This document shows positions 42,699 to 51,635 of a stretch of DNA of 64,000 nucleotides, in pieces; within the stretch, counting starts at the first letter, position 1; each line of letters opens with the position of its first letter. The stretch comes from Jeotgalibacillus haloalkalitolerans (lineage in GTDB: Bacteria > Bacillota > Bacilli > Bacillales > Jeotgalibacillaceae), in NCBI RefSeq assembly GCF_034427455.1, contig NZ_JAXQNN010000001.1, positions 961,146 through 1,025,145 on the forward strand, in the 5' to 3' direction. Below the pieces are notes generated by a model. The model had not been told where the DNA came from. It ran no database searches and saw only the letters and a list, made by a program, of their open reading frames with translations. Position numbers and translations under genes: made by a program.

Positions 42699-43019
42699 AT
42701 GAAAAAATGGTGGTTAGGTGTGGCGCTGGGATCAGCAGTATTACTGGGTGCATGTGGCGGCGGAGAAGAAGAGGCTGCAGATACCGGCTCTTCAGCTGGA
42801 GAAATGGATCCTGAAGAAATTTATATTGGGAACTGCTCAGGCTGTCACGGGGATAATCTTGAAGGTGCAAGCGGTCCAAACCTGCAGGAAGTGGGCTCCA
42901 GACTGAGTCAGGATGAAATTCTTCAGGTTATTCAGCAGGGTCAGGGTGGTATGCCTCCTAATATCATTGAAGGTGAAGAAGCAGAAGTCGTGGCAGAATG
43001 GCTCTCTGAAAAGCAATAA
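42699..43019 (+). CDS. cccB: Cytochrome c-551, membrane lipoprotein
   Basis: 106 residues. The N-terminus is a lipoprotein signal with lipobox LLGAC (acylated Cys near residue 20), followed by an acidic linker and a small class I cytochrome c domain: haem motif CSGCH and the distal methionine in QGGMPPNI. It carries electrons on the outer face of the membrane, as B. subtilis CccB does. ACGAGGTGG precedes the ATG. Confidence 0.94.
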   Translation: MKKWWLGVALGSAVLLGACGGGEEEAADTGSSAGEMDPEEIYIGNCSGCHGDNLEGASGPNLQEVGSRLSQDEILQVIQQGQGGMPPNIIEGEEAEVVAEWLSEKQ

Positions 43020-43033
43020 AATACATTCTTTTT

Positions 43034-43072
43034 AAAACATCTTTTACCATCACGGTAAAAGATGTTTTTTAT
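43034..43072 (+). terminator. Intrinsic terminator after cccB
   Basis: AAAACATCTTTTACC pairs perfectly (15 bp) with GGTAAAAGATGTTTT around ATCAC, then TT. Symmetric A/T flanks. Confidence 0.9.
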
Positions 43073-43109
43073 ATTTCATTAACGAAATGAAACTGTAATA
43101 TAATTGTCG

Positions 43110-43137
43110 TTAACAAAATTCGCGTGAATGATATAAT
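43110..43137 (+). promoter_or_regulatory. SigA promoter of ftsEX
   Basis: TTAACA (43110-43115), 16 bases, TATAAT (43132-43137), 133 bases before ftsE. The long leader has no recognised element. Confidence 0.6.
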
Positions 43138-43269
43138 GTTCTTGTGCCAAAAATCGACTAGCCTTGATAATTAGCTATTTATTCCTATTATCTTGCGTGT
43201 TGAGGGCATGTACACCAGTCAGCCAGAAACAGTCATCATGGAAATTTAAAGATAAGGTGCGTATTTTTA

Positions 43270-43956
43270 ATGATACAAATGAATGAAGTATACAAAAAGT
43301 ACCCGAACGGTATCATGGCTGCAAACGGTTTTGATGTGAAGATTCAGTCCGGAGAGTTCGTCTATGTAGTCGGACCGAGTGGAGCTGGTAAATCTACATT
43401 TATCAAAATGATGTACCGTGAAGAAAAGCCGACAAAAGGTACGATTATGGTGAACGGAATCGATATTGCGAAACTGAAGCGCAAGCGTGTGCCGTATTTA
43501 CGCAGAAATATCGGGGTTGTATTCCAGGATTTCAAACTCCTGAATAAACTCACCGTCTATGAAAATATTGCTTTTGCTTTAGAGGTAATTGAGGAACAGC
43601 CAAAGGTTATCAAACAGAAAGTTATGGAAGTGTTAGATCTGGTTGGATTGAAACACAAAGCCCGCATGATGCCCGATGAGCTTTCCGGAGGGGAACAACA
43701 GCGAGTTTCTATCGCACGCTCAATCGTAAATTCACCAAAAGTGGTGATCGCCGATGAGCCGACAGGAAACCTTGATCCGGAGACTTCATGGGAAATTATG
43801 AACTTGTTTGAAGAAATTAATTCACGCGGCACAACAATTATTATGGCTACGCATAACCGTGAAATAGTTAACACGATCCGCCACCGTGTCATTGCCATTG
43901 AAAATGGTGTAATTGTCCGTGACGAACAGCGGGGGGACTACGGTTATGAAAGCTAG
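43270..43956 (+). CDS. ftsE: FtsE, ATPase of the FtsEX complex
   Basis: 228 residues, ABC ATPase: Walker A GPSGAGKSTFIK, Q-loop VFQDFKLL, signature LSGGEQQRVSIARS, Walker B VVIADEPTGNLD, H-loop TH. It partners FtsX to activate peptidoglycan hydrolases for elongation/division rather than transporting a solute. Overlaps ftsX by 11 bases. Confidence 0.97.
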   Translation: MIQMNEVYKKYPNGIMAANGFDVKIQSGEFVYVVGPSGAGKSTFIKMMYREEKPTKGTIMVNGIDIAKLKRKRVPYLRRNIGVVFQDFKLLNKLTVYENIAFALEVIEEQPKVIKQKVMEVLDLVGLKHKARMMPDELSGGEQQRVSIARSIVNSPKVVIADEPTGNLDPETSWEIMNLFEEINSRGTTIIMATHNREIVNTIRHRVIAIENGVIVRDEQRGDYGYES

Positions 43957-44830
43957 GACGCTAACAAGACACTTCAGGGAAAGCTTCAAGAGTCTTGCGA
44001 GAAACGGATGGATGACATTTGCATCTGTCAGTGCAGTAACAGTCACATTATTACTTGTTGGTGTATTCACAGCACTTATGCTGAATATGAATAAAGCCGC
44101 AGATGATATAGAAAACGATGTTGAAATGAATGTCTATGTCGAGCTTGAAGCAGACGAGCAGGCAGTTGCATCGTTAGAGCAGGAAATAGAACAGCTCTCC
44201 GGAGTTGAATCAATCGATTACTCAACAAAAGAAGAAGAACTATCCGGCCTGATCGACAGCTTTGGTGAGGAGATGGCGTTATTCGAACAGAACAACCCGC
44301 TCCGTGATAAGTTTGTTGTAAAAGCTATAGACCCGAGACAAACTGAACGTCTTGCTTCCCAGATCGGCACACTTGAGAATACACACTCTGTCGAATATGG
44401 TGAAGGGAAAATCGACAGGCTGTTCAGCATACTTGAAGTCAGCAGAAATGTCGGCGCCGTTTTGATCTTCGGTTTACTGTTTACCGCAATGTTCCTGATT
44501 TCAAACACAATTAAGATCACAATTGTTGCGAGAAGAACAGAAATTGAGATTATGAAACTGGTTGGCGCATCTAACTGGTTTGTCAGAATTCCATTTATAC
44601 TCGAAGGAATCTGGCTTGGTATCATCGGTTCAATCCTGCCGATTGCAGCCGTTTCATTTCTTTACTACAACGTCTATGAATATATGGAACCGCGGCTTGA
44701 AGATTCATTTATCCAGATCCTTGAGTTTTCACCGTTTATCTATCAGATTAACGCATTAATTTTACTGATGGGCGTCGTAATTGGCGTATGGGGAAGCTTT
44801 ATGTCCGTCAGAAAGTTCCTGCGCGTATAA
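43946..44830 (+). CDS. ftsX: FtsX, membrane subunit of FtsEX
   Basis: 294 residues: cytosolic start MKARTLTRHFRESFKSLARN, TM1 (VSAVTVTLLLVGVFTALML), an extracellular loop of ~110 residues that contacts hydrolases, then TM2-TM4 including GAVLIFGLLFTAMFLISNTI. ATG 43946 gives the standard start; the longer in-frame extension at 43913 overlaps ftsE. In B. subtilis FtsX activates CwlO; a hydrolase gene follows here after 51 bases. Confidence 0.96.
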   Translation: MKARTLTRHFRESFKSLARNGWMTFASVSAVTVTLLLVGVFTALMLNMNKAADDIENDVEMNVYVELEADEQAVASLEQEIEQLSGVESIDYSTKEEELSGLIDSFGEEMALFEQNNPLRDKFVVKAIDPRQTERLASQIGTLENTHSVEYGEGKIDRLFSILEVSRNVGAVLIFGLLFTAMFLISNTIKITIVARRTEIEIMKLVGASNWFVRIPFILEGIWLGIIGSILPIAAVSFLYYNVYEYMEPRLEDSFIQILEFSPFIYQINALILLMGVVIGVWGSFMSVRKFLRV

Positions 44831-44881
44831 CTTAAAGAGAAAAATATAGAGAAATGCTAGATTCGAAGGGAGAACAAATTT

Positions 44882-46291
44882 GTGAAAAAGTCATTCGTCA
44901 GCCTGTCATTGGCAGCAGCACTTATTGCAGGGAGCTTTCCTGTAATCAACACAGCATCTGCTGAGTCATTAGATAGCTTAAAAGAAGAACGTTCATCAAT
45001 CGAGAGCCAGCGTGAAGAAATCAGCGGTGAGATCAGTACAACAAATAACCGCATTGAAGAGATTGTAGCAGAGCAGGCAAAAGTTACTGATGAAATTAAA
45101 AAGCTTGATAGCGAAATTGAAGATACAACTAATAAAATCAATGCAGTTTCAGGTGAAATTGATGAAACAAACGCTCAGATCGAAAAGCTTCGCGGAGAAA
45201 TTGAAGAGCTGAAGAAAAAGATTGAAGAGCGTACAGCACTGCTTGAAGAGCGTGCACGTGCAATCCAGTTAACAGGCGGTTCAGTGAACTACATTGATGT
45301 ACTGCTTGGCGCTGAAAACTTCGGAGATTTCATTGACCGGTTCTCAGCAGTAAATACACTCGTAGATGCTGATCGTAAAATCATGGAAGAACAGCAAAGA
45401 GATAAAGAATCTCTTGAACAAAAAGAAGCTGAAGTGCAGCAGCAGCTTGAAGAGCTTGAAGCACAAAAAGCAGAGCTTGACGGCTTAAAGGCTGACCTTG
45501 ATGCTCAAAAAGCTGACAAAGACGCACTAATGGCTGACCTTGAAGCGAAACAGGGTGAACTTGAAGACGAGAAGTCTAAGCTTCAGGAAGAAGACAGTGA
45601 ACTGAAGGAACTTGCAGCGGACGTTGAAAATCAGATTGTAGCTGAACAGGAACGTCTTGCTGAACTGGCTCGTCAAAAAGAAATTGAGCGTCAGAAAGAA
45701 CTTGAAAGACAAGCAGAAGCAGAGAGACAGGCTGAAGCTGAAAGACAGGCAGCTGCTGAACAACAGGCAGAAGAGCAGGCTGCATCTTCTCAGACAAGCA
45801 CTGCAGCAAGCAGCTCAAGTAGCGCAAGCAGTTCTCCACAGCCAAGTGCACCACAAGCCTCAGCTCCGGTTTCTGGAGGTACCTGGACAACACCTGCAAG
45901 CGGAAGCATCACAACTGAGTTTGGCTGGGATATTCTAAATGGAAACACGCGTTACCATTATGGAATTGATGTAGCAAACGGTACAGGTTCTGCAATTGTT
46001 GCAGCAGCTGATGGTTATGTTGTTAAAGCTGCAGGCGGTGAAAATGGCGGTTATGGTAACATGATCATCATGACACACAGTGTAAACGGACAGACTTTCA
46101 CAACTGTATATGCTCACCTTAGCAGCATTGCAGTATCAAACAATCAGTTTATCGAAAAAGGCCAGTATATCGGTGGCATGGGTAACACAGGATTCTCATT
46201 CGGGTCTCACCTTCACTTTGAGCTTCACGAGGGTGCATGGAACGGATCTAAGTCAAACGCTGTTAACCCGCGTAAATATATCTCATTCTAA
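44882..46291 (+). CDS. Secreted coiled-coil M23 peptidoglycan endopeptidase, likely FtsEX-activated
   Basis: 469 residues: signal peptide (MKKSFVSLSLAAALIAGSF, cut near ASA), long coiled coil (~30-115 and ~150-290), a Ser/Gln/Ala-rich linker (~290-335), and a LytM/M23 zinc endopeptidase domain with HYGIDV (H and D) and HLHFE motifs. The coiled coil with central hydrophobic GGSVNYIDVLLGAENFGDFI resembles PcsB/EnvC/CwlO regulatory coils, which are pulled open by FtsEX. The gene follows ftsX, as an FtsEX target would. Start GTG 44882 after GAAGGGAG. Followed by a terminator. Confidence 0.9.
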   Translation: MKKSFVSLSLAAALIAGSFPVINTASAESLDSLKEERSSIESQREEISGEISTTNNRIEEIVAEQAKVTDEIKKLDSEIEDTTNKINAVSGEIDETNAQIEKLRGEIEELKKKIEERTALLEERARAIQLTGGSVNYIDVLLGAENFGDFIDRFSAVNTLVDADRKIMEEQQRDKESLEQKEAEVQQQLEELEAQKAELDGLKADLDAQKADKDALMADLEAKQGELEDEKSKLQEEDSELKELAADVENQIVAEQERLAELARQKEIERQKELERQAEAERQAEAERQAAAEQQAEEQAASSQTSTAASSSSSASSSPQPSAPQASAPVSGGTWTTPASGSITTEFGWDILNGNTRYHYGIDVANGTGSAIVAAADGYVVKAAGGENGGYGNMIIMTHSVNGQTFTTVYAHLSSIAVSNNQFIEKGQYIGGMGNTGFSFGSHLHFELHEGAWNGSKSNAVNPRKYISF

Positions 46292-46299
46292 TCTAGCAG

Positions 46300-46330
46300 A
46301 CTCCCAGACTTCGGTTTGGGAGTTTTTATA
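46300..46330 (+). terminator. Intrinsic terminator after the M23 hydrolase gene
   Basis: ACTCCCA pairs with TGGGAGT (46317-46323) with further T-A pairs inside, then TTTTA. Confidence 0.8.
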
Positions 46331-46350
46331 TTTTGGCTTTGTTTAAGGTG

Positions 46351-46475
46351 GCTGATGATCTCCACTTCAGGGGACGCTTTCCGCGGCCGGGCGGTGAGCC
46401 CGCAGGCTTCGCCGTGCTTGGTCTCACCTGTCCCTTCCTGCCACAGGAGTCGCCCCTTACGTTCCAATCACCAGC
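46351..46475. repeat. R2 foldback repeat after the M23 gene
   Basis: GCTGATGAT (46351-46359) pairs with ATCACCAGC (46467-46475). Interior: GGGGACGCTTTCCGCGGCC, GGCGGTGAGCCC, GGCTTCGCC, GGTCTCACCTGTCCC, GGAGTCGCCCC. The remaining ~180 bases to 46657 are AT-rich with nothing recognisable. Confidence 0.8.
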
Positions 46476-46657
46476 TGTGCAAAAACAACAATGGACTTTA
46501 AAAAAGTATGTATAAAAGTTAAATGATGCTTTTCACGCTTTACTGATAATTCCGTATTCCCCTTAAAAAATTCACATTTCTACTTTCATCTCTAATCGCA
46601 TCATCCTGTCATGATCCCCAACCTGCTTCATATACTTCCCCGGAGGAGGGACAGTAT

Positions 46658-47203
46658 ATGATGGTTCAGAAAATGAGATTGGCCGGGTGGACATTTGCTG
46701 TATTGTGTTGTGCGAGCATTTTTTTTCTGATCAGTGCAGAGCCGGTTCCAAGCGAGCCTGTAATGAAACCGGAACTCCAGGATGCACCGGAATTTACACT
46801 CATCATGCAGGACGGATCTGAGCTTTCAAAGAAGGATGTCCAGGGAGAGCCGCTCATTCTTAATTTCTGGACAAGCTGGTGCCCGCCATGTATTGAAGAA
46901 ATGCCTGAACTGAAGACATTTTCATCTGAACATCCTGACATTAAACTGATTGGCGTCAATTTAACAAAAGAAGAATTCAACCTGAAAAATGTGTCAGACT
47001 TTATAAAAAAGCACGAAATCACTTTCCCAATCGCACTGGATGAATCCGGCAGCATGCAGCAGGATTTCCGGGTTTTTACGATTCCAATTACAGTGATCAT
47101 AACCCCTGACGGAAAAATATATGAAACATTTTTTGGACCTGTTACTGCCATTCAGCTTGAAAAGAGCATGGAGGCGCTTCTAAGTGAAACAAATGCTTCA
47201 TAA
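46658..47203 (+). CDS. Membrane-anchored thiol-disulfide oxidoreductase (TlpA/ResA-like)
   Basis: 181 residues: an uncleaved or cleaved N-terminal hydrophobic segment (FAVLCCASIFFLISAEP), then a thioredoxin-like domain with active site WTSWCPPCIEEMPEL and the cis-proline in RVFTIPITVIITPDG. It reduces or exchanges disulfides outside the membrane, for example in cytochrome c maturation. It lies 24 bases before ctpB. GGAGGAGGG precedes ATG 46658. The substrate cannot be read from sequence. Confidence 0.88.
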   Translation: MMVQKMRLAGWTFAVLCCASIFFLISAEPVPSEPVMKPELQDAPEFTLIMQDGSELSKKDVQGEPLILNFWTSWCPPCIEEMPELKTFSSEHPDIKLIGVNLTKEEFNLKNVSDFIKKHEITFPIALDESGSMQQDFRVFTIPITVIITPDGKIYETFFGPVTAIQLEKSMEALLSETNAS

Positions 47204-47227
47204 CGTGTATCAGAGAGGGGGAAGCAG

Positions 47228-48625
47228 GTGAGAAGAGCACTTATGATCCTGATATGTATGGTACTTGGAGCTGGCGTTTATTACAGTGCAGAGCGGTGGA
47301 TCGTGAAGAGGGCGCCGGAAGAGGTATCTGTTGAAATGTCCAAAATTGAAAAAGCACAGCAGATGATTCAGGACAGTTATGTTGAAAAGGTGGATGAAAA
47401 TCTGCTGCTTGACGGTGCGTTAAAAGGAATGGTCGCAGCGCTTGGGGATCCATATTCAGTCTATATGGATGAACAGACCTCAAAGCAGTTCCACGATTCG
47501 CTTGATTCATCATTCAGCGGAATTGGTGCAGAAATTACGCAGCAGGAAGGTGAGTTCATCATTGTTGCGCCGCTCAAAGGATCGCCGGCTGAAAAAGCAG
47601 GGTTAAAGCCGAATGATGTGATCACGCTTGTAGACAATGAAGAAATTGACGGACTGACAATTTATGATCTGACATCAAAAATCAGAGGCCCTAAAGGCAG
47701 CCGCGTGCAGCTTGGTATTAAAAGAGGAGAGGCTGAAAAATCCTTAACCATTAATGTGGTGCGTGATGATATTCCTGTTGAAACGGTTTCCCATCAGCTT
47801 TATGAACGTGACGGGGCAAAGGCCGGATACATAGAAATTAAAACGTTCGGTGAGGGGACCGGTAAAGATGTGAAAGCAGCACTTGATGATCTTGAAAAAG
47901 AAGACCTGTCCGGATTAATCATTGATGTAAGAGGCAATCCGGGGGGATTACTGTCAAGTGTTGAGGAAGTGCTGGGCAATTTCTTAACAGATAAAAAACC
48001 ATTTATGTATGTGGAAGAACGCTCAGGAAAACGGGAAGCACTAACCTCGGGATCTAAAGACAAAAAAGAATATCCGATTGTCGTGCTGATTAATGAAGGC
48101 AGTGCATCTGCTTCAGAAATTCTTGCAGCTGCGATGTATGAGGTTGAAGGCTATACACTGATTGGTACAAAGTCATTTGGAAAAGGAACCGTTCAGCAGT
48201 CACTTGAACTCGGTGACGGCAGCCAGATGAAGCTGACGGTATCAAAGTGGCTGACCCCTGATAAACGCTGGATTCACCGTAAGGGTATTCAGCCAACTTT
48301 AGAAGTCGTCCAGCCGGAGATTTTCGAATTATCTCCTGTTCAGTCTTCTATTGTGCTGAAAAAAGGCATGAATGATGAAAGGGTCGCTTCCCTTCAAAGG
48401 CTGTTAGATGGTCTCGGATATGAAGTTGACCGGACAGATGGCTACTTCAGTGCACAGACTGAAAAAGCCATTACTGAATTCCAGAAAAAATCCCGCCTGA
48501 AAGAAACAGGTGAAGTCAATACTTCTACACTGAAAAAGCTTGAATCGACGCTGGAGCTATACAAAAAGAATCCAAATCATGATCATCAGCTGCAATCAGC
48601 AATCGAGTTTATTGCACGCCATTAA
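47228..48625 (+). CDS. ctpB: CtpB-type S41 carboxyl-terminal processing protease
   Basis: 465 residues. N-terminal membrane anchor (LMILICMVLGAGVYYSAE), a PDZ domain (~95-175, FIIVAPLKGSPAEKAGLKPN), the S41 core with catalytic serine in NEGSASASEI and lysine in SFGKGTVQQS, and a C-terminal peptidoglycan-binding domain (~375-450, LQRLLDGLGYEVDRTDGYFS). B. subtilis CtpB is secreted and cleaves SpoIVFA to start SigK activation. The position between ftsEX and minJ matches B. subtilis. GTG 47228 follows GGGGGAAGCAGG. Confidence 0.94.
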   Translation: MRRALMILICMVLGAGVYYSAERWIVKRAPEEVSVEMSKIEKAQQMIQDSYVEKVDENLLLDGALKGMVAALGDPYSVYMDEQTSKQFHDSLDSSFSGIGAEITQQEGEFIIVAPLKGSPAEKAGLKPNDVITLVDNEEIDGLTIYDLTSKIRGPKGSRVQLGIKRGEAEKSLTINVVRDDIPVETVSHQLYERDGAKAGYIEIKTFGEGTGKDVKAALDDLEKEDLSGLIIDVRGNPGGLLSSVEEVLGNFLTDKKPFMYVEERSGKREALTSGSKDKKEYPIVVLINEGSASASEILAAAMYEVEGYTLIGTKSFGKGTVQQSLELGDGSQMKLTVSKWLTPDKRWIHRKGIQPTLEVVQPEIFELSPVQSSIVLKKGMNDERVASLQRLLDGLGYEVDRTDGYFSAQTEKAITEFQKKSRLKETGEVNTSTLKKLESTLELYKKNPNHDHQLQSAIEFIARH

Positions 48626-48628
48626 ACA

Positions 48629-48670
48629 TTTCGCCCGGGGACGGCATAAATACGCTGTCCCCGGGCGAAA
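48629..48670. other. 17-bp GC-rich hairpin after ctpB
   Basis: TTTCGCCCGGGGACGGC (48629-48645) pairs with GCTGTCCCCGGGCGAAA (48654-48670), one G-U pair, 8-base loop. No T run follows, so it is not a standard terminator in either direction; its core GGGGACAG resembles R3. Confidence 0.65.
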
Positions 48671-48740
48671 TTCCTATACTGTGATTCCCTCAGGTCTGAT
48701 ACAATAAATACAAGAATTTGTTATCGACCGGGGGGATCGT

Positions 48741-49904
48741 ATGTTCAATGAATGGTTAAGTGAATTGCCGGGTGCGCTTTTAGGACTGTTAAATCCGGTG
48801 CTGCTGATCGGAATCATCGCAGCAATTGTTGCAGGAACTGTAAGATTGAAAAGGGAACGCCGTGATGTCAGAACAGCGGTCAAGCCGTGGTACATAGAAT
48901 TGCTCAGTTTTTTCGGCGTTTCTTTAGCATTTGGACTTGTGTTGTCAGCAGTGATCAGCGGAGCGGGAATCGTTGTTGATCTCTTCTGGATTTATGCAGT
49001 CAGTCTGGCCATGATTCTATTTACAATCATTGGTCAGTTCAGGCTTTTATCTGCAGGCTTTATGTTTCCGCTTGTATTTGTTGCGATTATCGGGCTTGAC
49101 TACTTTAACGTGACACTACCGGAGCTTGTTCCGGCACTGCCTGATGCTTTTATCGCTGCAGGCATTGTAATGGGATTATTGCTGATTGCTGAAGGGCTGA
49201 TGATTCAGCTGAATGCTGTCAAACAGACTTCACCAAGGGTAATCAGAACGCCGCGCGGCATGAAGGCAGGCGCATTTTTCACTAAAAGAATCTGGCTGGT
49301 ACCACTGCTCATCCCGGTTCCAACAGGATTGATTAATGAAGCCGGCTGGTGGCCGCTCATTGGTGCAGGGGATACATTTTCACTTTTCATCTTCCCGGCT
49401 GTACTCGGCTATCAGTTAACGGTCGTACATGACCTGCCGAAAAATATTTTAAAATCAAACGGCGCACAGGTTGTGTGGCTTGGCTTCTTATCAGCTGTCA
49501 TTGCAGCAGGTACACTCTGGGCACCATATCTGATCTTTGTGTCATTCGGAATTGCTTTTGCAGGACGATTATTCATTCTGCTCAAAACACGTGCCGTTTG
49601 CAGAAAATCCGGTTATCACTTCCTGAACGGAGATAAAGGCGTCATGATCATTGATGTGCTCCCGGGCACTCCGGCTGCAAAAATGGGACTGATGCGCGGA
49701 GAAATGGTTCATAAAGTAAACGGCCTGGTTGTCAGAAACGAACGTGAATTTTATGAAGCGATTCAGAAGAGCCGTGCCCATTGTAAGCTTGAAGTGTTCA
49801 ACCATGCCGGAGAAGTGCGCTACACGCAGGCAGCTTTGTATGAAGGACAGCATCATCAGCTTGGATGTATTTTAATTGAAGACCGCAAACGTGAAACAGC
49901 CTGA
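48741..49904 (+). CDS. minJ: MinJ, polar division-site determinant (membrane PDZ protein)
   Basis: 387 residues with about six to eight hydrophobic helices (LLNPVLLIGIIAAIVAGTV; IYAVSLAMILFTIIGQF; AFIAAGIVMGLLLIAEGL; LLIPVPTGLINEAG) and a C-terminal PDZ domain (~300-380, GVMIIDVLPGTPAAKMGLMR, then GEMVHKVNGLVV). MinJ links DivIVA at the poles to MinD and so confines FtsZ rings to mid-cell. Location beside ctpB and length (~397 in B. subtilis) agree; swrA, found there in B. subtilis, is absent. GGGGGGATC precedes ATG. Confidence 0.9.
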   Translation: MFNEWLSELPGALLGLLNPVLLIGIIAAIVAGTVRLKRERRDVRTAVKPWYIELLSFFGVSLAFGLVLSAVISGAGIVVDLFWIYAVSLAMILFTIIGQFRLLSAGFMFPLVFVAIIGLDYFNVTLPELVPALPDAFIAAGIVMGLLLIAEGLMIQLNAVKQTSPRVIRTPRGMKAGAFFTKRIWLVPLLIPVPTGLINEAGWWPLIGAGDTFSLFIFPAVLGYQLTVVHDLPKNILKSNGAQVVWLGFLSAVIAAGTLWAPYLIFVSFGIAFAGRLFILLKTRAVCRKSGYHFLNGDKGVMIIDVLPGTPAAKMGLMRGEMVHKVNGLVVRNEREFYEAIQKSRAHCKLEVFNHAGEVRYTQAALYEGQHHQLGCILIEDRKRETA

Positions 49905-49926
49905 GAGATCGGGCTGTTTTTTTTGA
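49894..49926 (+). terminator. Intrinsic terminator after minJ
   Basis: AAACAGCC pairs with GGCTGTTT around TGAGAGATCG, then TTTTT. Confidence 0.85.
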
Positions 49927-49959
49927 CTGGCGTTCGGTGGGGCGGGCATGGCTGGGCTG

Positions 49960-50110
49960 GGTGGTTGAATAAATTAAAAGGTGATTGAATGAACAGGATT
50001 GGTGATGGATAAAAGTTGAAAGGTGTAAGAATCAACTTCATGTAAAGCGGCTCAGGCTGAATTAACCATGGAGCTGATTGATAAAAGTAAAAGGTGATAG
50101 ATTAACGCCA
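49960..50110. other. AT-rich gap with loose AAAGGTG direct repeats
   Basis: AAAAGGTGATTGAATGAA, GAAAGGTGTAAGAATC and AAAAGGTGATAGATTAA recur near 49977, 50019 and 50089. No gene. A weak promoter (TTGTAC-N18-TACTAT, 50179-50208) precedes the next gene. Confidence 0.3.
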
Positions 50111-50233
50111 ATAGATGAGTGAATAAAATAAATTCCTCCCCGGACCAATCATTCAGCAAAAATTTCACATACAATGTATTGTACTTTACACACTGTGAAT
50201 GCTACTATTAGCTAAAAATAACGGGGTGAGCTC

Positions 50234-50872
50234 ATGGGGATTCATCATTATTTCAAAAGTCTATCTGATATGGAAAAGCTTTATCGTTGTCCCGGCAAGT
50301 TTAAATATAACGAACATACAGTGGCAGCCCATTCATTTAAAGTGACGAAAATTGCGCAGTTTCTCGGCACGGTTGAGGAGCATCACGGGAAGACCGTGAA
50401 CTGGAAGAATCTTTATGAAAAAGCATTGAATCATGACTATCCTGAAATTTTTACAGGTGATATTAAAACACCTGTAAAGTATGCCTCTTCTGAATTAAAC
50501 CGACTGTTCAGTGAGGTGGAAGAGGAGATGGCACACCGATTTGTGCAGGCGGAATTTCCTGAAGAGTACCAGTCGATTTATCTTGCGCGTTTTAAAGAAG
50601 GGAAGGATCGCACACTTGAAGGCAATATCCTGTCTGTTGCGGATAAAATTGATCTGCTGTACGAATCGTTCGGCGAAATTCAAAAAGGAAATCCTGAGCC
50701 GATCTTCCTTGAAATCTATCAGGAAGCATTATCCACGATTCTTAAATTCAGTGAGATGAAAAGCGTTGAATTCTTTTTAGAGGAAGTATTGCCTGATATG
50801 CTGGCTGAAAAGTTTATTCCTCATTCAGAACTGAGCAAAATCACACAAAATCTTATTGCAGCATCAAAATGA
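50234..50872 (+). CDS. HD-domain phosphohydrolase (YfbR-like)
   Basis: 212 residues. HD superfamily metal ligands are visible: the first His in HTVAAHSFKV (residues ~28-37), the HD pair in ALNHDYPEIFTGDI (~70-83), and a late Asp in SVADKIDLL. The layout resembles YfbR-type 5'-deoxynucleotidases and related nucleotide phosphohydrolases. The exact substrate is not readable. GGGGTGAG precedes ATG 50234; 31 bases separate it from csbA. Confidence 0.8.
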   Translation: MGIHHYFKSLSDMEKLYRCPGKFKYNEHTVAAHSFKVTKIAQFLGTVEEHHGKTVNWKNLYEKALNHDYPEIFTGDIKTPVKYASSELNRLFSEVEEEMAHRFVQAEFPEEYQSIYLARFKEGKDRTLEGNILSVADKIDLLYESFGEIQKGNPEPIFLEIYQEALSTILKFSEMKSVEFFLEEVLPDMLAEKFIPHSELSKITQNLIAASK

Positions 50873-50903
50873 GTTCAGTATGATGGAATCGTGAGGTGAT
50901 GAA

Positions 50904-51149
50904 ATGGGCACAAAAATTCTGATGGCCATGTTTCTTCCAGCATTATTAGTTGTTTTATTTACCCGTATCACTTACAGCCGCACGATCGCAATGCTGCTGA
51001 CGATCGCACTGATTGCCGGCTCATCTTATAAAGGATACACAGGAAGCTGGTACGTTATCATCGTTGACGCCGCCTCCCTGACACTTGGCCTCTGGTACGC
51101 CAACCGTTATATGAAAAAGTACACAGATAAACAGCGCGGAATCGCTTAG
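50904..51149 (+). CDS. csbA: CsbA family small membrane protein
   Basis: 81 residues with three hydrophobic segments (LMAMFLPALLVVLFTRI; TIAMLLTIALIAGSSY; VIIVDAASLTLGLWYAN) and a basic tail. This is the DUF2198/CsbA family; in B. subtilis csbA is a SigB-controlled gene directly upstream of uvrB, as here. Function unknown. GTGAGGTGATG precedes ATG 50904. The last codons form the left arm of a terminator. Confidence 0.85.
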   Translation: MGTKILMAMFLPALLVVLFTRITYSRTIAMLLTIALIAGSSYKGYTGSWYVIIVDAASLTLGLWYANRYMKKYTDKQRGIA

Positions 51150-51167
51150 ATTCCGCGCTGTTTTTTA
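51131..51167 (+). terminator. Intrinsic terminator overlapping the csbA 3' end
   Basis: ACAGCGCGGAATC pairs perfectly (13 bp) with GATTCCGCGCTGT around GCTTA, then TTTTT. Confidence 0.9.
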
Positions 51168-51199
51168 ATGCGGGATCCGGCTGAGCTGTTACCGTTCCA

Positions 51200-51565
51200 G
51201 CCCGGGCTGCAAAATCCGACTTAGGCTTGTAGCGATTTCTGCCCGAGATGTAGCAATTTGTTTTCAGCTTGTAGCGATACACCCGGGATTTTGTAGCAAT
51301 CCACCCGTCAGTGTGTAGCAATCGCACACTTTTGTTGTCGTATTCACATGCCACAGTTGTTATGCCACACCCTCCTGATGCCTTTAAGAAACTAAAAGCT
51401 AAGCGCATGCAGGACATGGTGCAGTGGTAGGCTGAAGTTGTCGCTGTTTCGGCCCGGGATGTAGCAATCAGCCCCAAGCTTGTAGCGATACACCCGGGAA
51501 CCTGTAGCAATCCCCCTCCAGGATGTAGCAATCGCAGACTTTTGACGTCACATCCACCGCCATAG
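51200..51565 (+). repeat. R1 repeat, the longest non-tandem copy
   Basis: Left array of five units (GCTTGTAGCGATTTCTGCCC; GATGTAGCAATTTG; GCTTGTAGCGATACACCCGG; TTTTGTAGCAATCCACCCG; GTGTGTAGCAATCGCACAC), a hairpin module (~51350-51427) missing part of its loop, then a right array in the same order ending with GATGTAGCAATCGCAGAC. Both arrays end in a CGCANACTTTTG unit. No gene in 51168-51790 apart from this and the uvrB control region. Confidence 0.85.
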
Positions 51566-51635
51566 TATCGCCATCCTCATGAACAAGTTTCTTATCTCCT
51601 CAACCACCTCCCGTAACTGCTCAAAACACATTTTG

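Noticed and set aside
46316..46515. Two 60-codon plus-strand open frames after the M23 gene
   Set aside because: They are translations of an R2 foldback element.
51058..51531. 157-codon minus-strand open frame
   Set aside because: It covers the csbA 3' end and the R1 array; the residues repeat with the 21-23-bp unit period, so it is not a gene.
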